A DNA stretch of 52,461 bases. Source: RGIG1681 sp045648025. GTDB lineage: Bacteria > Bacillota > Clostridia > Christensenellales > UBA1242. The notes beneath the pieces are model-generated. The model searched no databases, was not told where the DNA came from, and saw only the letters and a program-made list of their open reading frames with translations. The position numbers and the translations under genes were made by a program. Of this stretch, positions 33,821 through 42,700 are shown piece after piece. The stretch's first letter is position 1, and each line of letters opens with the position of its first letter. The stretch lies in the NCBI GenBank assembly GCA_045648025.1, contig JAZRNH010000006.1:1-52461 (forward strand). The letters are read 5' to 3'.

Positions 33821-35683
33821 CTAATTGGTATTTACTAAATTTTTATGTTCTTCAATATGATTTAAAAGTTCATTTCTAACCGATTCGTCAATAGATTCAC
33901 TAGTGTCTGATATTAAAAATCTAATATGTTCTTCAATATGAATTTTATGATCGTCAATTGAAAGCGGTTGTGATAATTTAATTAATTTTAAATTTTCTTT
34001 TGAAGCTCTTTTTTTATGGATGTCAGAAATTGGTTCGCTGGTTTTAAAATTAGAAAATCCCAAAACTGACAACATTTGATTTTTAATATTTGTATCTACA
34101 GTTCCGTCATTGTTGTTGAGTAGTCCTAAATCAAATAATTTGAATAAAATTTCGTTATTTTTAGATGAGGATTCTTCCAACTCATTGGCTGTTTCAAATA
34201 TTACATCATCAGAATTTAAGTCGGAATTTGTCCAATAAAAAATCTCTAACTTTCCATTTGAATCGGTTAATTGATTTAATCGTTTTGTAGTTGCAAATTG
34301 TTTATATAATTTAATGATAAAGTGTCCAACAGTTTTAATTGCTTCTCTTATATATTCAGCGGTTAGTGAAAGTCTTGCTTCGTCTTGAGAAATTAACAAT
34401 GAAAGAGCTGATCCACTATTTATGTTTGAAGGAATAGTGTTTGATGTTGTAACATCGCTAACACAGGATAAGTTGTTTAACTCGTTTAATAATTTATTTT
34501 CTTCATTTTCTAATTCGGTAGGAATTGTTCCAGGATTTAAAAATGTTGGTGGAGTTGAACCGTTTCGATAAATTAAAATTTTTCCAGGTGCAAGACCTTC
34601 GTCTTCTAGATTATCTACATCAACTGATCCGTCTTCAACAGAAAGTATCCCACTGGCAAGTCTTGAAATAAATTCATGTTTTTTGTTTTTTATTGCATTA
34701 TATGCTCTTTGTATTGGAATACATCTTTCAATTACACTGCTTCCCCAAAAAGAAGCAACTTGCCTAATTGAAACTTGTTTAACAAATGGATAACATCTGG
34801 TGTTTTCTTTTCCAACTTTATATGGCAGGTCTCCATCAAATAGTAATGTGTTGTTGCAAATTATCGTTAGTTTTCCATTTGGATATTTTTGTGTAGGTTT
34901 TTCATATCTTTCAATTAGTAAAACATGATTGTGTTTTTTTGAGTGAATTATTTTTGAAAAATTACTTCTACCTGAGATGCTTGATATGTTTGAATTGTTA
35001 TTCACTTCAAAAATGTCAATATCTTCTCCATCTAAATTTGTATCCCAAATTTCATTTATGTATTTAACTGGGTAAGCTCTCGCTTCAATAATTGATTCAC
35101 AATCTTCAATGTTTTGTGTGTTGTTTGAATCAGGATATATTTCAAATGGAGAGCAAACTGAGATAGATACATCACCATTTTTTAAATACTTATCATCAAT
35201 TTTTCCAACAAAATTGCCAAGTGAGTTATCCCATACAACTTTATAAAAACTTGTTCCAGTAATCTCACTCCATTGTGTTGCTGTTGAAATTAATGATGAA
35301 AAATTATTGTTGTTTGAACAACTATTAATAATTGATTTTGTTAATTTTGTTGTATATAAATCATTTTCTGAATTACCAAATGGTTTGATTGTTAATTTTG
35401 GTTTAATTTTTCTTAGTTTTGCAAGTCGGCTTTCAATTATTGGTGCAATGTGGTTAAAAACTTCACGGTTTTCCCAATAATATCTTTTTTCAATGTCGTT
35501 AATTTCTCCATAGTTTGAAATGTAACTGTATTGATTTCCTAAATAAAAATTCATATTTAGTTCCCAGATTAATTCATAAGGTCGTCTAGCTTCTTGTCTG
35601 TTTTTAAAATCTTCTTTAACAAAATCAACAATAACTTTATCTTCTTCTTGTGAATAATAATATTTTTTACTATTTTGCTTCAT
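33821..35683 (-). CDS. Phage portal protein
   Basis: Forms the dodecameric ring through which DNA enters and leaves the head. 620 residues, in the size range of short-tailed phage portals. Features include the N-terminal RQEARRPYELIWELNMNFYLG, the stem and clip segments (SVSVCSPFEIYPDSNN, then YPFVKQVS), the tunnel-helix region with IQRAYNAIKNKKHEF and SALSLLISQDEARLSLTAEYI, and a charged C-terminus that may be the barrel (HKIHIEEHIRFL). AAGGACA lies before the ATG. The 58-aa zinc-protein gene overlaps its start by 14 bases. Confidence 0.85.
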   Translation of the reverse strand: MKQNSKKYYYSQEEDKVIVDFVKEDFKNRQEARRPYELIWELNMNFYLGNQYSYISNYGEINDIEKRYYWENREVFNHIAPIIESRLAKLRKIKPKLTIKPFGNSENDLYTTKLTKSIINSCSNNNNFSSLISTATQWSEITGTSFYKVVWDNSLGNFVGKIDDKYLKNGDVSISVCSPFEIYPDSNNTQNIEDCESIIEARAYPVKYINEIWDTNLDGEDIDIFEVNNNSNISSISGRSNFSKIIHSKKHNHVLLIERYEKPTQKYPNGKLTIICNNTLLFDGDLPYKVGKENTRCYPFVKQVSIRQVASFWGSSVIERCIPIQRAYNAIKNKKHEFISRLASGILSVEDGSVDVDNLEDEGLAPGKILIYRNGSTPPTFLNPGTIPTELENEENKLLNELNNLSCVSDVTTSNTIPSNINSGSALSLLISQDEARLSLTAEYIREAIKTVGHFIIKLYKQFATTKRLNQLTDSNGKLEIFYWTNSDLNSDDVIFETANELEESSSKNNEILFKLFDLGLLNNNDGTVDTNIKNQMLSVLGFSNFKTSEPISDIHKKRASKENLKLIKLSQPLSIDDHKIHIEEHIRFLISDTSESIDESVRNELLNHIEEHKNLVNTN

Positions 35684-35846
35684 TTTTTATAATTGTCCTT
35701 TTAATAATTTTTTGAAGTGAAATAAAGCATGGTTCGCATAAATACATAGTGCCTTTATAACTATTTGTGATTATTTCAAAATTTGAGTGATTGTTGCACA
35801 TAACAGTATCACACTTTATTGGTTTATTTATTTTTATTAATTTCAT
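35670..35846 (-). CDS. Small zinc-ribbon protein, 58 aa, nested between terS and portal
   Basis: Starts at ATG 35846 inside the end of the small-terminase gene (23-base overlap), with AGAGGA at good spacing, and ends inside the portal gene (14-base overlap). The sequence has KCDTVMCNNH (Cys12, Cys17, His20) and LCEPC (Cys37, Cys40) flanking a strand pair, a treble-clef or zinc-ribbon pattern, followed by a basic helix (QKIIKRTIIKNEAK). The double overlap, ribosome site and preserved metal ligands argue that it is real. It could be a nucleic-acid-binding or packaging accessory protein. Confidence 0.75.
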   Translation of the reverse strand: MKLIKINKPIKCDTVMCNNHSNFEIITNSYKGTMYLCEPCFISLQKIIKRTIIKNEAK

Positions 35847-36264
35847 CTAAAAGTTCCTCTTTTAATTTATTATTTAGTTCGATTAATTCTTTGTCTGATA
35901 AATTATCTAACGAATTTTCATCTACCTCCTTTTCAAAAATTTCATACAAAATTTTAATAGCATTAATATCAGGCGAAATATAATGCGAGGTAACTTTCTT
36001 TTTAGAAAGAGTAAGAATTTGATTTTCCTCATTGATTTTATTTCTTTCATCTGATGTTTTTATTGTATCATTTGATTTATTGTCATTTTGTGTTACCCTG
36101 TCATAATTTTCAAAAAAACTTACATTTTGAATAGGATTTTGAATCAACTTTGATTTATTTTGCGATTTTTCATATTCGTATTGCTCTTCTGTGTAGTAAT
36201 AACCAGTTGCTTTTTTTATTAAAATATCAATCAGGTTTGATTTATTAAATTTTGAATTTTTCAT
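35824..36264 (-). CDS. Small terminase-like protein lacking the DNA-binding N-terminus
   Basis: 146 residues. It begins where the central part of many phage small terminases begins: LIDILIKKATGYYYTEEQYEY (compare the common ALLKRATGYxYEE), then a linker of about 60 residues, and KKKVTSHYISPDINAIKILY, which corresponds to VTKHVPPDxTAxxFWL. The usual N-terminal helix-turn-helix of about 60-80 residues is missing, and an in-frame TGA at 36286-36288 rules out a longer start. The C-terminus is an acidic helix. The ATG is one base after the terL stop, with no good ribosome site, so it probably depends on reinitiation. Confidence 0.7.
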   Translation of the reverse strand: MKNSKFNKSNLIDILIKKATGYYYTEEQYEYEKSQNKSKLIQNPIQNVSFFENYDRVTQNDNKSNDTIKTSDERNKINEENQILTLSKKKVTSHYISPDINAIKILYEIFEKEVDENSLDNLSDKELIELNNKLKEELLDEINKNK

Positions 36265-36265
36265 A

Positions 36266-37687
36266 TCAATATGTCCGATGCTTTTTCATTAATTTTTCTT
36301 TATGAGATTTAATTTCAGATTTGATAATTTTTGGTTGGTTGCTTGTGATGTGCATTATGTAATATCTAAGTTCATCAAGACAGTGGTCGTCTTTTTTTAC
36401 TGGTTGATTAGTTCCGCTCCATCTATAAGTTTTAAATTCTCTTATCAAATTAACACAGTTAGAAAAGATGTATAATTTTGTGTTGCCATTTATATTTTTG
36501 AGATATGTTTTAACCTTGCTGATTCCAGATAATACATCTTTGTTTACTTTTGGATTGACCAAAATTCCATTTTCATAAAACAGTTCACTAACTGATTTGA
36601 TAGATGCGAGAGTTCTTTGATTTGCAGCAGCATCAATCAAAGATTCAATCATTCCATTTTTGTTTGTTTTCCAATTTAATGATTTTGAAATTTCTTTAAT
36701 TTTATTTGAATGATATTCAATAGTTTTATTTTCTGCAAAGTGTTCTGCTATAACATAAATGTTTCCATCGTAATCTTTTGCATACCAGTGACAAGCAAGT
36801 GGATTATTAAATCCTGGATCAATTGAAATATTGTCTTGCCAGTCATCTGGAATATCAAATGGTTCAATAACATTGTTGTTAATATCAAATTCGTTGTAAA
36901 TAAGTCCATTGTCAATGCTGGAAAATTCACCAAATTTTCTACTTTTAATTTCGTCACTTGATAATGAATTTGATAGTCTTTCAATTTCGCTTTTATTCAA
37001 ATACGGATTATCGTTCCAAGACATAAAAATATAAAAGACTTCATTGTCTTCAAATTTGTTTAAGTAAATTTGATTATAAATAAAAGTGAGTCCTTTTAAT
37101 GGTGTCATGGTTCCAAAAATTTCTCCACATTTATCTATAATCCTCATTTTGCATTCATTGTAAATATCTTCAGGAGGTTCTTCATCGAACCAAACAAAAT
37201 CTAAACTTGCACCTTGAAACTTTTCCCTTCCTTCTTCGCAAGATTTAAACCATATTCTACTTAAATTTCCAAAAATGTTTTTAACGATAATACATTGAAT
37301 TATTCCGTCATTTGGATTACTTTTTTTACCTTCGGTCATAACAATATCAACGATTGATGATTTTGGTAAGTAGTGTAAAATTTTTGCTTGTGCGACTTCT
37401 TTTTGAACTCTGTTTGATAAGCTTACTACCCAACCTTCGGTTTTTTGTTTGTTTGATTTGAAGGGGTGTATTCCAAGTGAAATCCAAATTGTTTCAACTG
37501 CACCACATTCAGTTTTGCCTGTTCTATTACCACCAAATACCCACCTATTTCTTTTTATTGATTTATGAAATAGTAGTTGTTTTTCATGTTTAATTTTTCC
37601 AGAATTATAATTTGCAAGTGGCAAAATGTTTCTAGATTTTAATAGTTGTTTTGTTTTAAAATATTTTAAAATTTTTTGTTTATTCAT
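36266..37687 (-). CDS. terL: Phage terminase large subunit
   Basis: DNA-packaging motor with ATPase and nuclease domains; 473 residues, full length. Walker A is GGNRTGKT (52-59), Walker B WFDEE with catalytic Glu169/170, the coupling motif GTMTPLKG near 192-199. The RNase H-like nuclease keeps its acidic triad: Asp290 in SIDPGF, Asp352 in SLIDAAA and Asp434/Asp438 in DDHCLDELRYY. So the motor looks functional. No Shine-Dalgarno is evident before ATG 37687. The first gene of the morphogenesis operon; the divergent SH3 gene starts 83 bases away. Confidence 0.92.
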   Translation of the reverse strand: MNKQKILKYFKTKQLLKSRNILPLANYNSGKIKHEKQLLFHKSIKRNRWVFGGNRTGKTECGAVETIWISLGIHPFKSNKQKTEGWVVSLSNRVQKEVAQAKILHYLPKSSIVDIVMTEGKKSNPNDGIIQCIIVKNIFGNLSRIWFKSCEEGREKFQGASLDFVWFDEEPPEDIYNECKMRIIDKCGEIFGTMTPLKGLTFIYNQIYLNKFEDNEVFYIFMSWNDNPYLNKSEIERLSNSLSSDEIKSRKFGEFSSIDNGLIYNEFDINNNVIEPFDIPDDWQDNISIDPGFNNPLACHWYAKDYDGNIYVIAEHFAENKTIEYHSNKIKEISKSLNWKTNKNGMIESLIDAAANQRTLASIKSVSELFYENGILVNPKVNKDVLSGISKVKTYLKNINGNTKLYIFSNCVNLIREFKTYRWSGTNQPVKKDDHCLDELRYYIMHITSNQPKIIKSEIKSHKEKLMKKHRTY

Positions 37688-37758
37688 AATGTTTTATAAA
37701 AATTTAATAATATTGTTTTTGTGACAAAAATCGCATTTTCTTTATAAAAAAGTTAAAA

Positions 37759-37764
37759 TATAAT
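37759..37764 (+). promoter_or_regulatory. TATAAT box predicting a leaderless mRNA for the SH3-domain gene
   Basis: TATAAT at 37759-37764 lies exactly six bases before the ATG at 37771, as for rsmE, and no Shine-Dalgarno is present. The hexamer 17 bases upstream (TTTTCT) is a poor -35, so the assignment is weaker than for rsmE. Confidence 0.5.
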
Positions 37765-37770
37765 AAAAAT

Positions 37771-38739
37771 ATGAAGAAAATGTGTAATTTTTTGTTATTT
37801 TTTGCAATAATCATTTATCGTCCTTTAGGTTATGAGTTACAAGTTTTTGCAGTTGATTCCATTGTTTATGCAAAGGCAAATTTTGACTGTGTTTTATATA
37901 AATCTCAGTCGATTGATTCTTCAATCGATAATGTATATTTTGTTATTCCTGAGACTTATTTTGTAACAATTCTGGATTCAAATGAACATATCTATAAAGT
38001 TCAGTATGATAAGTATATTGGGTATGTTAAAAAAGATTCAGTTGTTGTTGCAAAATTTACACCAAATGTAAAAACACTTGAAGGTGTTAAATGTAATATT
38101 AAATATACTTCTGGAACTCAAGTTTGGAGTAAGCCATCAACAAGTGGTTCGGTTTTAACAACAATACCGGCGGCGACAGAAAATATAACATACATTGCTG
38201 CATGTTATGGTGAAATACCTATGGGTGGAACATCAAATTCTTGGTATTATATTTCATATACTCCAAGTACAAATTCAACTAATGTTTATGAGGGATATAT
38301 TTATAGTGAAAATGTTGCATTTGTTAGTGAAATTGTTGATAATTTAGAGACTAATCCTGAGATTATTCAAGAAGAAAATCTTGTTGAAGAAAAAACCATT
38401 TATGTTTCCCCTACTTTTAAAACAATTATCACTGCTTTAATATCAATTCCGATTATTTTATTAATTTCGATTATTTTGTATAAATTAATTAAATTTTTAA
38501 GAAAAAATACAAATAAAACAATTTTTGAAAATAATTTAAATTTTGAAAGTAAGCGGGATAATTGTGTTGATTTAAATTTTAGAGATTATAGTCAAGATAA
38601 AAATAATTTTCAAAACAATCAAATTAAAAACGAAATTGATAAGATGAAAAATACCAGTTTTGTAAAAATGAGAAAATTTTCATCAGATAACAAGTATCCA
38701 AAATTTCCATTTTATGAATCAGATGATGATTTGTTGTAA
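37771..38739 (+). CDS. Membrane protein with two extracellular SH3-like domains, 322 aa
   Basis: N-terminal signal sequence (MCNFLLFFAIIIYRPLGYELQVFA), two SH3b-like domains (about residues 30-110, ending YIGYVKKDSVVVAKF, and 115-195, with SGTQVWSKPSTSGSVLTTIP and EGYIYSENVAF), one membrane segment at about 215-240 (FKTIITALISIPIILLISII) and a cytosolic basic/acidic tail of 80 residues. This is a wall-facing sensor or anchor layout; there is no lytic domain. It is the only plus-strand gene inside the phage-like region and converges on the regulator gene, overlapping it by 28 bases at the 3' ends. A host origin or a role in particle release or uptake are both possible. Confidence 0.75.
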   Translation: MKKMCNFLLFFAIIIYRPLGYELQVFAVDSIVYAKANFDCVLYKSQSIDSSIDNVYFVIPETYFVTILDSNEHIYKVQYDKYIGYVKKDSVVVAKFTPNVKTLEGVKCNIKYTSGTQVWSKPSTSGSVLTTIPAATENITYIAACYGEIPMGGTSNSWYYISYTPSTNSTNVYEGYIYSENVAFVSEIVDNLETNPEIIQEENLVEEKTIYVSPTFKTIITALISIPIILLISIILYKLIKFLRKNTNKTIFENNLNFESKRDNCVDLNFRDYSQDKNNFQNNQIKNEIDKMKNTSFVKMRKFSSDNKYPKFPFYESDDDLL

Positions 38740-39326
38740 TTGAAATTTGTATTTTTTAAATACTCACAAATAATTTTATAAAACTTCTCTTTTATCCAAT
38801 GTTCACTGCTTACTTGTGATTCAATAAATTTAAGTGTCCAATTTTGTTTAATTGAATAATTAGAAATTTTTGATATAATTTTATCCATTCTTCTATAGAC
38901 GGTTCTTGTTGAAATAGAATAAAATTTTGCAATGTCATCATTATTCCAATTGAAAATATATTTTTTTTCTAAAATGTCAAAATCATCTTCAGAAAGTGAT
39001 GATAGTAACTTTTTTGTCATAACATAAATGTTCAAAAGATAATTTTTTCTTTCTGATAAATCAATAACATTTTCAACTTGTGAATATGTTGATTTGTTTT
39101 TATTAAAAACATCACTCATAAACGAAACAGAACTTGCCTGAATTTCAATAATTTTGTCAACTGTTTTTATGATTTGAGGAATTGTGTTATATGATGAAAT
39201 TAGAGCTTTAATCCAAAATTTTAACTTTTGGGAATTGTCAAGAGTTTTTATGTATTGAATTAGTTTATTTTTTAATAGTTCTTGTTTTTTGTCAGATGAT
39301 TTTTTTTGTAAAATAGTTTCGTTCAT
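38712..39326 (-). CDS. Sigma-region-4-like transcription regulator, 204 aa
   Basis: The helix-turn-helix at about residues 112-158 (LSEDDFDILEKKYIFNWNND then IAKFYSISTRTVYRRMDKII) is like sigma factor region 4 and the ArpU-type regulators that switch on late genes in Gram-positive phages. The N-terminal 100 residues are helical and basic, with no region 2 motif, so it is not a full sigma factor. AAGGAGA precedes the ATG. It lies upstream of terL in the same direction and is a reasonable candidate for the cluster's activator. Function is inferred from motif and place. Confidence 0.65.
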   Translation of the reverse strand: MNETILQKKSSDKKQELLKNKLIQYIKTLDNSQKLKFWIKALISSYNTIPQIIKTVDKIIEIQASSVSFMSDVFNKNKSTYSQVENVIDLSERKNYLLNIYVMTKKLLSSLSEDDFDILEKKYIFNWNNDDIAKFYSISTRTVYRRMDKIISKISNYSIKQNWTLKFIESQVSSEHWIKEKFYKIICEYLKNTNFNYNKSSSDS

Positions 39327-39737
39327 TAGGTTCTCCTTAAAGATTTTGATATCTTGGTTTCAAACTATAACTCCATTTTATCCTATCAAAATTTTAAATG
39401 TTTTAAACCCCTGACACAATACTTTTATTTTTTTTAAATATGTACAAATTGACCAAAAATATTTTTAATAAAAAACTTCAAAGTTATATAAAAATACATA
39501 TCAAAAAACAAGTAAATTTTGCAAATCTTGATAAAATTGAGATTTATGCAAATGGTTATATTTTCGTAATTTACAAAAAAGTTGTATATATAATTTTTAT
39601 TTAATAACCACCCCAAAAAACTGGCAAAAATCACTTAATTTTTCTTTGCAAATTCGACCAAAAATGATAAAATAAGTTAGAATATTAAATATTAATATTG
39701 CGACTAAAAAAACAAACTAAGAAAAGGTGGAAATTGT
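39327..39737 (+). other. Divergent intergenic region, 411 bases, no gene seen
   Basis: Very AT-rich spacer between the regulator and the giant lipoprotein. It holds the ribosome site of the regulator gene, a promoter for the giant gene, and GACCAAAAAT twice (39451-39460 and 39656-39665). A 66-codon minus-strand frame at 39434-39634 lacks a ribosome site and is not called. Confidence 0.7.
39646..39673 (+). promoter_or_regulatory. Predicted promoter for the giant lipoprotein gene
   Basis: TTGCAA (39646-39651), 16-base spacer, TAAAAT (39668-39673). Predicted start near 39680, leaving a 58-base leader with AAAGGTGG before the ATG at 39738. Confidence 0.5.
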
Positions 39738-42700
39738 ATGAGTAAATTACAAAAGAATTCAATCGCAAAAATTATTTCAAAATGTGCAAAAGCATTCGCA
39801 ATAGTTTTTGTAATGTTGGCATCTACTATTCTTGCAGCTTGTGGCAAATCTTCTGGTGCTGCAGCTTCAGAAATTGATGCTTACGGAAAGTACAGGTTGA
39901 ACCCTGTAACTGTTTTGAATTACAATATCACTTCAACTGGTGAATATAATGAGCACACCGGTGCTTTTATTGTGCCTATGGAGTTTTATTGTGATGGTCT
40001 CTTAAATGATCAAGTTGATGATGCACTTGTTGCAGAACAAACTAGAGACCCACTTACAGATGCAACATTTGATAGTGTCAAAAAGAATTTCTCAAGAGAA
40101 TATGACCAAATTGGAACCTATGCGATTCCTGATCTTGATGGTCAAAATTTACAAACTGTCAATACAACAGTTGGTAATAGAATTCTCGCTTACCCTGATT
40201 TTGTTGCATGGGTTGATGGAAACATTTATCAAATTCATGTAACTGTTAATCTTGAAAAACTTAAAGTTCACAAAGAAAAAGAAGGTGTTAGTGGTACCCT
40301 CTTCAATAGCAAAAACTATATTCAAGCTCAGGCAAATCTTTCTGAGATTTTTAGTTTTTCTTACAGAGTTGGAACATCAGGAGCTTGGGCTAATGCAGAC
40401 AAGTTCATTTCTGCTGTGTATTTAAAAAACAACAACAACGAACTTGATGTTATTTCAGGCAATGGAACATCAGCAAATAACTATAACCAAGATAGCTCAT
40501 ATGACAAAGTTTTCTATATGAGTTTTTCTCCAATCTTAAAACAAGGTTCAACAACCAGAAGAATGAGAATTAAAGCTGTTCCAAACTTAGGTATGGATTT
40601 ATCAACAAAGGATAATTCTCTTACAAACCAAGATTTAATTTACTCAGCAGATGCTTCAAATACAGCCGCTGCAAGAAGAGGAGATTCACTCTACTCTGCT
40701 CTTACAATTTTCAAAGCATATAAAATGACATTTAAGACAAATGCTGGAAACAGTGCTGACCTTGATTATGGTCAATTGTCTTATGATCCAGAAAAATATT
40801 TCTTCAATACAACTCAATACACCTACTCAACTATCACAAAAGTTCCTGATGGATTCTTATCATCAATGACTGGATATTTTTCAGAAGGAAGACTTGTTCA
40901 AGTTGATAGAGTTATGGATGTAAACACCTACACTGTTGATGGTTCTCGTGGCAGTTTTGGTGGAGATAACTATGCATTCCAATCATGGTCTGTAAATCAA
41001 AAATCATTAAACTCACTTGCAGTTCCTGGAACTCTTGCATATATCAATGGTTCAGCAGTTTATAAAAAGACATATGGTCTTTATGAAGATTATGACAATG
41101 GTTACGATTGTATGTTTAGTGATGAAAAACTTCAAAGAGCATCAACTGTTAAAACATTCACAAAACTTGAAGATCCTGACCTTTCAAACGATATTTCTGA
41201 ACAATTAGCAACAAAGAGAGCTTATGAACTTTATGTCGCTTCACAAGTAAGTGGCAAACTTTATAGAACTGGACAATTATTTGTAGTTTCAAATTCAGAA
41301 TATAACGAAGATACTTTCTATGCAAACTATGTAAAAATTAGCAACTTCAGACTTGCAGGTTCACTCTTCAATGCTGAAGAAATTTTGAACTCAGAAAATC
41401 CAAAACTTGCTGATGTTCACTATTATATTTATGACAAAAATAATGACTTAGTTTTCCCTGCAAATGGTTTACCATCAAATGACAACAAAGTTTCATACAC
41501 ATTTGATATTGCTGGTCTTAACTATGGTGACTATATTCTCTTTGTTAAAGAAGAACAAACAACATTTGAAGATGGAACAACATCATTGTTGAACTATAAT
41601 TTCTATGGTAATGATGTTTCAGATCTTGCTCTTACAAGCAATTCAAACAAGCCTGTTCTTAAAAATTACCAAACAAAAGAAAATAGATTAAATTCATATA
41701 TTATTACTGACCTTTCTTCATCAAATGGAAAGAAATATTATGCAACCCCTAAAAATCCATCATTTGCTATAAATGGCACATATTATAATGTTGATGGACA
41801 AATTGTATTTGATAAATATGGTGTAGTTCAATCTAACTTTGAGGTTGAATTCATTTATCAATCACTTGATATTACAAATACAGCAATCTTAGCAACAAAA
41901 TATGATAAAGATAGCTCACTTGTAGTTTCAGTTGAAGTTTTAGATAATAAAAAGGTTGTTGACCCAACATCTCTTGGAATTTCTTATGAAATTATTACAT
42001 CAGTAACAAGTTATGTTGATGCTCTTGGTTGTGCAAAAACAACAGTATATGCATCAATTATTGTTCCTAGTGATGTTACACTCGATAATTATACAGCTTT
42101 AACTAACAATGAAATTGTTGCTTCAAAAGTATTTATGAATGACAATGGAAATGCTAGTAGCAAAATTTTAAGAATGTCAACCCTTGTTAATAATGCAATT
42201 AAGACAGGCTATTATTACATGAATACAACCGAAAATATTGCAGATGCAGACATTACACTTAGTGTTGATAATAGTTTCTTGCTTTATGATAATGGTGGCA
42301 ACAACGAATACTTCTCATATGCATACAAAAATGCTTATGCTGCTTCATCAGGAAGTGAAACAGTAACATATTATATCTACAAATCTTGCACAACAGATAA
42401 TATGATTGCTAAATATTTGTATTCGTCTGGTGGTTCTTCTACAACAAGATATGACTTTATTAGATTAGATGAAATTATTGGTTCAGATGATCCACAAGCT
42501 GCAAACTATATCGGACCTTACACATTAACTGAATCTGGTGATATCAATATCATTACTTATAATGGATATTTCTACTTTGCATCAGAAAATGATTATTTAA
42601 TTGCTGATGGCTCAGGTTTAACCGCAGACGATTTAAATAATGAAGAAATGCAATATAGAAGACTTGTTAGCTTCACAATCACAGAAGCTGTTAAAAATGG

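Larger units (their letters stand above)
25672..37687 (-). mobile_element. Compact phage-morphogenesis cluster without integrase or replication genes (GTA-like or defective prophage)
   Basis: Thirteen genes in one direction, most overlapping or within a few tens of bases: terL, terS-like, zinc protein, portal, scaffold, capsid, two connectors, three tail-type proteins, an 82-aa protein and a holin. The gene order and the absence of tape measure, tail tube and sheath suggest a short-tailed particle. No integrase, excisionase, repressor, replication gene, endolysin or flanking tRNA/att repeat was seen. All frames are intact. At about 12 kb the set is too small for a self-propagating phage. Base composition is visibly more AT-rich than the housekeeping genes on either side. 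Confidence 0.75.

Noticed and set aside
37688..37770. Leaderless start also for terL
   Set aside because: A TTATAA lies six bases before the ATG but no -35 fits at 16-18 bases and the match is poor; in such AT-rich DNA this is not enough.
39434..39634. 66-codon minus-strand ORF in the 411-base intergenic gap
   Set aside because: No ribosome site, extreme AT bias that favours such frames, and no recognisable features beyond hydrophobic residues.
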